DNA of 64,000 nt, from the NCBI RefSeq assembly GCF_030272615.1, contig NC_081405.1, positions 312,125,235 to 312,189,234 of the forward strand, in the 5' to 3' direction. The notes beneath the pieces were generated by a model that did not search any database, was not told where the DNA came from, and saw only the letters and a program-made list of their open reading frames with translations. This DNA comes from Cryptomeria japonica (lineage: Eukaryota > Streptophyta > Pinopsida > Cupressales > Cupressaceae). Each line of letters begins with the position of its first letter. The first letter of the stretch is position 1. The translations under genes were made by a program, and so were the position numbers. Positions 56,664 to 64,000 of this stretch are shown piece after piece.

Positions 56664-57656
56664 TGTTGTTTATTTTAACTTTGGTAAAAACAAAAAAAAG
56701 TAAGTTGGATTCCAATTTCCTTAAAGGCAACATTGAAATCCGATAACAAGGCTGGGCCCTTCTCCCCACTTACACACCAAGCACAACAAAAACATATGCT
56801 TCCATTATAGGGTCGACCCTATATTGCAATATGTGAAGTTAAGCCCTAAGTGGGTGGTATTATACACTCCAAACATGTGGACCTATCCGCAACATTGTAA
56901 TATGCAAAAATCAATATGTAGCATGCAAAATGGTTTTGGCACCCAAGGTTAAATGGGCCAACTTATAGATAAGTCCAAAAGATGAACCCCATATATATAC
57001 AAGCTACTTGCAAGGCTTAAACAGATAGTTACATCATGTGAATTAGTTTGATTTGAAAAGTGTGAAATATCTCTGCTCCTTATAGTGTGAATTATTCCTC
57101 TAAAGGTCAACAAGGTCTCCTTCATATCATCAAAGACAAATAATGATGATCAGCCAATACCTCTGCTCTGCAAAGTGCAATTTTGATTGCTGAATTGCAA
57201 GGAAGGTGTACAAATTCATTCTAAAGTGTTCAAGTTCTCATTGATGTTTGAAATCACTATTATGGACAGTGAACATACATTGTTCGGTCAGTGAATCATA
57301 TTGATTGTACTATGAATCCATTGAGGTCCTCTTGCTCACAAAGTTTTGAGATAAGTATGGCATTCACTATGATGATTTCTGCCCTAGCTGACTAACTTTG
57401 TAACTGTAAAACTGCCCTAATATAATCAGAACTTGAGTTCCTTTGGTGTTGGGTTTTTCCTCCAAGAGGGAGGTTTTCCTAGGGTAAACAGTGTTGTGTG
57501 GTTCTTCAATTTGTGCATTTAATTTCCTTCTACTATGCATGCTAATTTTATTCAATTATATCGAATCTGACCACTAAAGTAAGTTAGTATAATTTTGTTA
57601 TGCATTCAATTTATGTTTTTTATCCTATACTTCTAATCTAAGCACTAAAATCAAGA
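56664..57656 (+). repeat. Copia-3 5' LTR
   Basis: 993 bp, aligning with 61282-62241. It contains a TATA-like CCATATATATAC (about 56989-57000). Part of the later half (near 57130-57340) differs from the other LTR by small indels. Confidence 0.88.
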
Positions 57657-57667
57657 TGGTATTAGAG
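57657..57667 (+). other. Copia-3 primer-binding site (degenerate)
   Basis: TGGTATTAGAG, differing from the initiator-Met complement TGGTATCAGAG by one C-to-T change. It starts directly after the 5' LTR. Confidence 0.75.
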
Positions 57668-59699
57668 TTAGGGTCGTACTAGCCAATGACCAGATTTAAT
57701 CATGTAATTTCAATCTATTGTTCTTTCCTTCTTTGGTGACAAGTCCAAATAGAAATCAAATTTGAGGCAGCACTGAAACCAAAAAAACTAATTAGGTTAT
57801 GGCATGTTGGTCAATGAATTAGGTCTTCAAATTGAGAACATCTTCTTTAGGTTGGAAACAAGTTTCATTGATCAGCGAACCTAATGCAAATGAGGGCGCA
57901 TTTGCAACAATTAGGATATGATTCACCTTCGACCAATGGAGAGGCCTACATGGTAGTATTTGCAATTCGCGTGGAAGTCTTTGTTATGTTGATAATGAAT
58001 CTAGCACATTCAGGTGTATCCTCTCAATAATTTAAAATAAAAGATTCATTCATTTAAAATTTAATGTTTTCACTGTCATCAAACTTGTCTTATTGAGAGA
58101 TTCTTATATGTACTACTTGTTAAAGAATCTCTATTTAGTCCTTGTTAAACCGAATATTATAAGAGGGTTCTTGGTTAATTAAGGTTGTTGTTAAGGGTTT
58201 ATTATTTTGTTTGGGCTGCATATTTATGTAGTGTTTAAGATCTGAATTGAATCTAAATTGTTCAATTAAGCGAATAAATATTCTCTGAGCTAATGTTCTA
58301 AATCTGCATGCTTAATATGAAAATTTTGAATCTACAAGTTAATTGAATACTATTGGAAGCCTAGTTATTATTTAGGTTGCAAGGTTATTCTCGCAGGTTT
58401 ACTATTGAATACTATTGCAACATTTCATTCTTACATGATAAATTATGTTCAAGATATAGGATTGGAAAAGACGGTAGTATATTGTCCTTCCTGCACCATT
58501 TTGGGACAACTCAGTTACCAACCATATATTAATGTTAAGATCTCTCTCATTGACTTTCCATACATAGTTGGTGGTACCATTGATAGCTTCAGTGAATGTC
58601 ATGAGCTATGGCATCATGGTAGCCTTATTCTAGCCCTATGATTTGAAAGCATACATTATAGATTGTCATGTATCAAGCTTAGCTGGTTTGTCATTTTGAT
58701 TATATATATTGCAACTTACTAATTGCTATTGATTCATGGAAGTACAGTTCTCTATCAAGCTCTCACTATCATTGCTTGGTTAGTGTCTTCATTGGAAATT
58801 ATACTTCACTCTTTTTGTAAATAGTCTATGTCACCATCATGTGGTACTGCATTATTAAAAGGTATTAGTACTTCCTCATATATGACCTGATTGAGTTTTG
58901 ACTATCAATTGAATGACTCTATAATAGTTACATTTAACTGACTTTTCAGTTGAGTATTTATTATCATGAAGTGTAAAGTATTATGGAAATTAATGATATA
59001 CACTATATCCTCAATTGCTAACTTAGAATTGTTCTATTTGATAACTATTGTACTTTTAGGAGCTAATTGTAGACTCTATTAGGTCATACTAATGGTTGAA
59101 TGCATGTACTCTCAAATATTTGGAAATCTTGGTGAGGCAGAAAATGAACATGACTTAACCCTTATGAGTTTCTTTGTACATCCTTCATAAAAATTAGATT
59201 TTTGTTATAACCTGTATGGTGATGTACAAGTTTTAGGTTGTATGTTATAGGTTGGCTCCTTTTAATTTGTGTCACATAAGTATTGTCTCAACATTCTATG
59301 TATCTTTTGTTAAAGGGGTGCATCTAACTTATCATGAATGTTGTGATTCTCAACAAAGGTCATTTTTATATAACCTCATATAGTAGATGATGTATGGCAA
59401 GGGCCAAGGCCATACTGCCATTAGAAATCCATAACCTTGGATTGATGTGGCTTCAAAGGGAGCTTTGAAATAAGGCATAATGATCTTCACACTCAATGAG
59501 AAGAAGTTTTAATATATGTCATCATCATAATTGTGCCATGGGTCTAATTCATAAAAGGTGAAGTTGGCATTTCTCATCTTTGTTTATGAAAACTTATGAT
59601 ATTATGATACTTGGCTATCAGTCTGATAGTCAGGATTAAGAGGGAGCCCTATGATCTTCAATAAAACTCTTGGTATGAAAGAATTGACAATTATTTGAT
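57668..59699 (+). other. Copia-3 decayed gag and integrase region
   Basis: By position this should hold gag, protease and integrase, but I cannot read any domain with confidence. Frames are short and broken. The open frame at 58405-58641 has no recognisable motif. Confidence 0.35.
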
Positions 59700-60520
59700 A
59701 AGCCTAGGGCTTTGTAAATATTCTAACTTGTTCCTTAAAGTATTTGAAATGCTAATTTTGATTTCTTATGTGGATGATCTAACTCTGACTGATAAAGATA
59801 GTCTCATAATTTGATATAAGAAAGAATTAGATCAGAATTGAGATGGAAGATCTAAATCTAAAGTGCATTACTTTTAAGTTAGAAGTGTGGCAAGGATCTA
59901 ATGAAATTATTCTAAGTCAAGTTTTCTATTGATATGTTGAGAGAGTTAAAATTATGGATTGTAAACCTATATGGAAACTAACTTGAAGAAGCTGAGTATG
60001 TCTGCAACCAACTATGATTTTGCAGACTCATCTGAATAGAGGTAGGTTGATTGGTGAGTGCTTTAGCTAATTAAAGCTAAGAATGTTGCAGCCAAACATA
60101 TCTTGATATATTTCCAAGACACAATTGATTATGGGCTGAAGTTGCCATCACATTAGAAGACTATTTAGGTTCAGATTGGTTAAGAAGTGTTACGGACAAG
60201 GAAAACACTTCAAGCATTCATTTCATCTTGGACCTGTTGCGATCTCTTGGACCTACAGGAATTGTCCTTAGTTGCATTGAGTATTGCTGAAGCTAAATAC
60301 ATTGTTGCAAGTGTTGCATGAAGAGAAGAAGTGTGGTTTCTCAAAATTCTTGTTATGTTGCTTTGATCTATTATCAGGGTTGTATAGAGATACCTGACAA
60401 TTTAGTGTTTTATGGCAGGACAATCCTGCATTGTAGATGTTCTCACCAAGTCTCTTGAAGCTTGAGTACTTCAAAAGATAGACTTGGAGCTATGGAGAAC
60501 ACCACTTTGGTTGAGAGGGA
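59700..60520 (+). pseudogene. pol (RT-RH): Copia-3 reverse transcriptase and RNase H
   Basis: The active site is intact: YVDDLTLTDKD starts at 59767 (YVDD 59767-59778). Next are traces of LKCITFKLEVWQGSNEIILSQ, here LKCITF / LEVWQG (about 59858-59915), and CKPIWK. An AAKHIL-like run and an EAKYIVASVA / EEVWFLKIL block (60290-60350) match copia RNase H, then VDVLTKSLEA (60436) and a terminal ELWRTPLWLRGSLNL (60487-60531) similar to copia pol ends. Stops and frameshifts are dense. Confidence 0.75.
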
Positions 60521-60684
60521 GCCTCAACCTCAGTGATACATTTTGTATCAACCACCTTCTGCGGGCAATGCAAGTTGGCATTGTACTCTTCTCAGGGAGA
60601 AGATCAAATGTAACCATCCTTTATGGGCAATGTAAGATAGTAGAAAAGATCCTCTCCACCCTCTTTGGGCAATGTAAGCTGGAT

Positions 60685-60930
60685 CCATTATTTGCTTGTG
60701 TGAAAGATGGAGGATTATGTTTATTCCATTCTTTGCTTGTGTGCAAGATGGAGATTATGTTTATTCCATTCTTTGCTTGTGTGCAAGATGGAGGATTATG
60801 TTTATTAGGTTCCATTCTATGCTTGTCCGCAAGATGGAGGACTAAGTTTTCATTCTATGCTTGTGTGCAAGATGGAGGACAATTGTTATGTAACTCCACT
60901 CTATGCTTGGGTGCAAGATGGAAGATTATG
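60685..60930 (+). repeat. Minisatellite after Copia-3 pol
   Basis: About six imperfect units of 40-50 bp built on 'ttgcttgtgtgcaagatgga' followed by 'ggattatgtttattccattc'. It lies in the 3' untranslated part between pol and the PPT. An upstream pair of 'gggcaatgtaag' words (60626, 60669) may be related. The 151-codon open frame across it is read-through of the repeat. Confidence 0.85.
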
Positions 60931-61281
60931 ATATTTTGATGTTACATTCTTCTTTGGGAGAAGACTGAGGTAAGGGCAATCAATAGTGGATATGCATGAT
61001 TGATAGCATGGAAAGACTCCATGATGTGCATGAATACTTGTGTATGTATTCATGACTTGTAAGTGTGCATGTTAAAGTTTTGGATTCACCCTCCACAGGG
61101 AGTACAAGATGGATACTATGGGCTATTATTTGTGGCTACTTGTTGTGATCCTCTCTACGGAGTATTTGAAGTTGACAGCTAAGTTCAGATTACAATTTAA
61201 ACATTGTATGTATTACTTAGGGCTGGGCCCTAATCTTGTAACCTAGTTGTAAGATTATTTTTCTCCCTACTTAAGAGGGAG

Positions 61282-62241
61282 AGTTATTTATTTTAACTTC
61301 GGTGAAAAAATAATAATAAGTTAATCGGATTCCAATCACCCTAAAGGCAACATTGGAATCTGATAAGAAGGCTCGACCCTTCTCTCCCCTTACATGCCAA
61401 GCACAAAAGAAATGTATGTTTCCATTATAAGGTCGACCCTATATTGTAATGTGTGAAGTTAAGCCCTAAGTGGGTGGCAGTGTACACTCCAAACATGTGG
61501 GCCTATCCACAACATTGTAATATGCAAAAATCAATATGTAGTGTGCAAAATGGTTTTGGCGCCCAATGTTAAATGGGTCGACTTAGAGATAAGTCCAAAA
61601 GATGAACCCCATATATATACAAGCCACTTGCAATGCTTAAACAAACAATTACATCATGTGAATTAATCTGATTTGAGAAGTGTGAATTCTTCCTCCAAAG
61701 GTCAGCAAGGTCTCCTTAATACCAGCGAAGGCAACTAATGATGATCAATGAATACCTCTTCTCTCCAAAGTGCAATTCTTATTGTTGAATTGCAAGGAAG
61801 GTGTGCGAATTCATTCTAAAGTGTTCAAATTCTCATTGACGTGTGAAATCAATGTTGTGGACAGCGAACACACATTGTTGGAACAGTGAATCATATTGAT
61901 TGTACCGTGAATCCATTGAGGTCCTGACCATAATACTATGAATCATATTGGTTGTACTATGATGATTTCTGCCCTAGCTGACTAACTTTGTAACTATAAA
62001 ACTGCCCCAATATAATCAAAACTTGAGTTCCTTTGTTGCTGGCTTTTTCCTCCAAGAGGGATGTTTTCCTAGGGTAAATAGTGTTGTGTGCTTCTTCATT
62101 TTGTGTATTTAATTTTATCCTACTGTGCTTGCTAATTTTATTCAATTATATCAAATATGACCACTGAGTTAGTGTAATTTTGTTAAGCATTCAATTTATG
62201 TTTTTTGTCCTATATTGCTAATTTGAGCACTAAAATCAACA
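61282..62241 (+). repeat. Copia-3 3' LTR
   Basis: 960 bp. It pairs with 56664-57656 and is preceded by the purine run TTAAGAGGGAG (61271-61281). TATA-like CCATATATATAC recurs at about 61609. Confidence 0.88.
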
Positions 62242-62349
62242 CTTACAACTTGATAAGTGACACAATTCTGTATTTTTTTAATTTTAAAAGGTTGAGACAA
62301 CTTTTATGGAAAGTATACTTGATATTTAAAACATTTTCAAATATGTATG

Positions 62350-62760
62350 TCTTGATGTTAGTAAGAGTTTAAACAAATAATGCATTTTTTTTTCAGGAAA
62401 AAAGGCACATAAACATCGTTTAGAAAAAAATAATAATTATTCAACAATTTATGCTTCTAGTTGATAGAACCTACATAAATAATCATAAGAAGAGTTTAAA
62501 TGTTAATACATTGTAACTCTAGTGAGAAAAAGAGTACATCAAGAAATTTTTTATAGATAACAACACTTTATGTCTTTAGTTAAAAGAAAAATCTTCAAAA
62601 ATAATTGTAAGAATAGCTTAAACAACTAACACATTATATGTTTAGTGAGAAAAATGTATAAAAGATATTAATAAATAGTCAATTTTTTGATACTTTTGAT
62701 TGAAAAAAGAATTGACATGAATAATGTTAAAGAAAGCTTAAACAACCATAAGTTGAAAGA
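62350..62760. repeat. Degenerate tandem repeat, period about 120 bp
   Basis: Marker words 'taagaRtttaaac/tagcttaaacaac' recur at about 62361, 62486, 62606 and 62726 (spacings about 125, 120 and 120), each followed by A-rich text, a 'tttagtNgaaaaa' word and 'aataNttN'. Roughly 3.3 units, strongly diverged and AT-rich. Confidence 0.6.
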
Positions 62761-63754
62761 ATGAGCTAAAATAAATATAGTGTACTGGCTATTCACTTTG
62801 AATCATGATGATATCTATCAACAATAAATGAATGAATACAAAACAACATTCTTTTGATATCCAAAATCAATTATATTTTTAAACTTGAGTGAAAAAACAT
62901 TATGCATAGTAAGACTATGAAACATTTTGAGGAATCTATGAGCGATTATTTCTTTGATAGTTGACAGATTATTGTTCAAATGTTATTTATATTTAATTTT
63001 AGTATTATTATAAAAGCTAAATCTTACAAAAAAGATAAAAGTTCGATTTCACAAAAGATACCAACATTATAAGTTAATTATTATATCATTAACTTATATC
63101 ATTCACTGTCTAATCAAAGTGTAAAAGTTAAATCAGATTCTCTATAAAGATCATATACTAATAGTAAATCCACCCTAATTTTCGTTGGGTTTCTTATTGC
63201 AAAATTTGGTTGTTTTGTTATCCAGTTGGCTTTCTCTTTGTCATGATTTGTTCTGTCTGTTGTGATTTTGTTGTTGTCTTTTTTGGTTGTTTTTCTGTCT
63301 GTCTTTCCACGCTTAATACTATATCTCTTAAAACAAAAGATTTTGAATCCTTCAAAACCTTGTTTATCGTAATCAAAATCAATAAAATAGTCTTTTCAAT
63401 TTAATATCCTTATAAAAATAAGGAAAATAATGTCTAACTTAACTATAGAATCTTTCATTTGAATTTTCTTTCATTAAATTTTATTATAAGACCCTACAGT
63501 TCCCACCTTCACTATTATACTTCTTATTGATTTTGAAAATGACTAAATATTAAATCTTTATAAAGTACAATTGATTTAACCAAACTATATTTCTTGAAAA
63601 AACTTTAATATATTATTATTGATACTACATCTTCATTTATATGTGATCTTTTAGCCATACGCTAATTTTTATCCATCAAATCGTTATGCAGATTACAATT
63701 CAGAAAATGTATATTATAGTTCGGATATAGATGTTACAACTATGTGAAAGGTGT
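62761..63754. other. Anonymous AT-rich stretch
   Basis: I see nothing supportable. The 64-codon frame near 63210 is Val/Phe/Cys-rich and looks accidental. Confidence 0.5.
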
Positions 63755-64000
63755 GTTGGATTGTTAAGTCCTATTGTTCATTTCATCTTCTCTTCTATAT
63801 CTCTTCATTTTCTCTTGAAGGTTAAAGTATATAAATGAGGGCAAAGCTCTATGTATGTTAGTTGAAATATAATAATAAAGATTCTTGCTCTCTTTCTAGT
63901 GGATCTAGTCAGCAATGGTGAACCACATTAAACTTTGTCTTATGCGTTGCTATGTATTCGTTTCTATTATATTTTCTATGTTTTATTCTTGATTATTATG
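63755..64000 (+). repeat. Start of another copia-type LTR (partial)
   Basis: TGTTGGATTGTTAAG at 63755 looks like a copia LTR start. It is followed by a TATA box (TATATAAAT, 63828-63836), an 'aataataaag' polyadenylation-like word (63870), and 'ctagtcagcaatggtgaacc' (63905), text typical of the R-U5 part of plant copia LTRs. The window ends inside it. Confidence 0.5.

Larger units (their letters stand above)
56664..62241 (+). mobile_element. Copia-3: full-length, heavily decayed copia retrotransposon
   Basis: 5,578 bp with LTRs at 56664-57656 and 61282-62241 and target duplications CTTAC (56659-56663 and 62242-62246). The left LTR starts TGTTG; the right starts AGTTA (one change) and ends CAACA, against CAAGA at the left one. 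A degenerate primer site TGGTATTAGAG follows the 5' LTR and a PPT (AAGAGGGAG) precedes the 3' LTR. RT and RNase H remnants lie at 59700-60480. It is the oldest-looking complete element here. Confidence 0.88.

Noticed and set aside
1-64000. tRNA, rRNA, CRISPR arrays, Helitron or TIR DNA transposons
   Set aside because: I looked for cloverleaf-type sequence, regular spacer arrays, hairpin-CTRR ends and terminal inverted repeats with duplications and found none I could support.

Overview
This window looks like nuclear DNA of a seed plant with a very large, repeat-swollen genome, most likely a gymnosperm such as a conifer. That is an inference. It rests on wall-to-wall nested LTR retrotransposons, plant L1-type LINEs that carry an RNase H domain, long AT-rich spacers and almost no ordinary genes. 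I see no rRNA, tRNA, CRISPR array or bacterial-type operon. Nearly every open frame is a relic of a transposable element broken by stop codons.

Layout. (1) 1-13390: the 3' part of a copia/Sirevirus-like element ('Element 1'). It has the end of gag, then a single very long uncharacterised frame (699-4049) where pol would be expected, then several polypurine tracts and a 3' LTR. The LTR is split by a complete Gypsy chromovirus-like element (Gypsy-1, 4373-12237) with TG..CA LTRs, an initiator-Met primer site and CAAAG target duplications. (2) 13391-18715: LINE-A, the insertion target of Element 1. It has reverse transcriptase, a zinc finger and RNase H, then a further ORF downstream. (3) about 18725-29190: Copia-2 (RT/RNase H and 3' LTR). 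It is probably the host of LINE-A and is split by a non-autonomous minus-strand Gypsy (Gypsy-2, 19993-27832; GTTGT duplications) that has gag and protease but no RT or integrase. (4) 29191-36718: mostly anonymous sequence, with a LINE-like tail (LINE-B) and a duplicated anonymous family ('R'). (5) 36719-44925: a minus-strand copia/Sirevirus-like element with gag only (Copia-G), inserted in one R copy. Its empty site is visible at 52735. (6) 46310-48720: Copia-4 pol, broken by a LINE tail (LINE-D). (7) 48722-52424: LTR-like and anonymous DNA. (8) 52425-53850: an R copy running into what looks like the first exon of a nuclear gene for a plastid-targeted protein, with a splice donor. LINE-C (53868-56269, minus strand, 17-bp target duplication) lies in the following intron-like DNA. 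(9) 56664-62241: Copia-3 with both LTRs and CTTAC duplications. Then come a degenerate 120-bp tandem repeat and the start of another LTR at 63755.

How parts work together. The autonomous-type elements (Gypsy-1, Copia-2, -3, -4, LINE-A) are all dead by point mutation. Gypsy-2 and Copia-G lack pol and must have been moved by enzymes supplied in trans. Copia-G shares its 3' untranslated tail with Copia-2, which makes a Copia-2-like element its candidate helper. The strongest new signal is a LINE family with an extra ORF 3' of the RNase H domain. Two diverged copies (LINE-A, LINE-C) show the same order, and in LINE-C the target duplication brackets the whole unit. The second is Element 1's intact-frame, pol-replacing ORF of about 1,117 codons.
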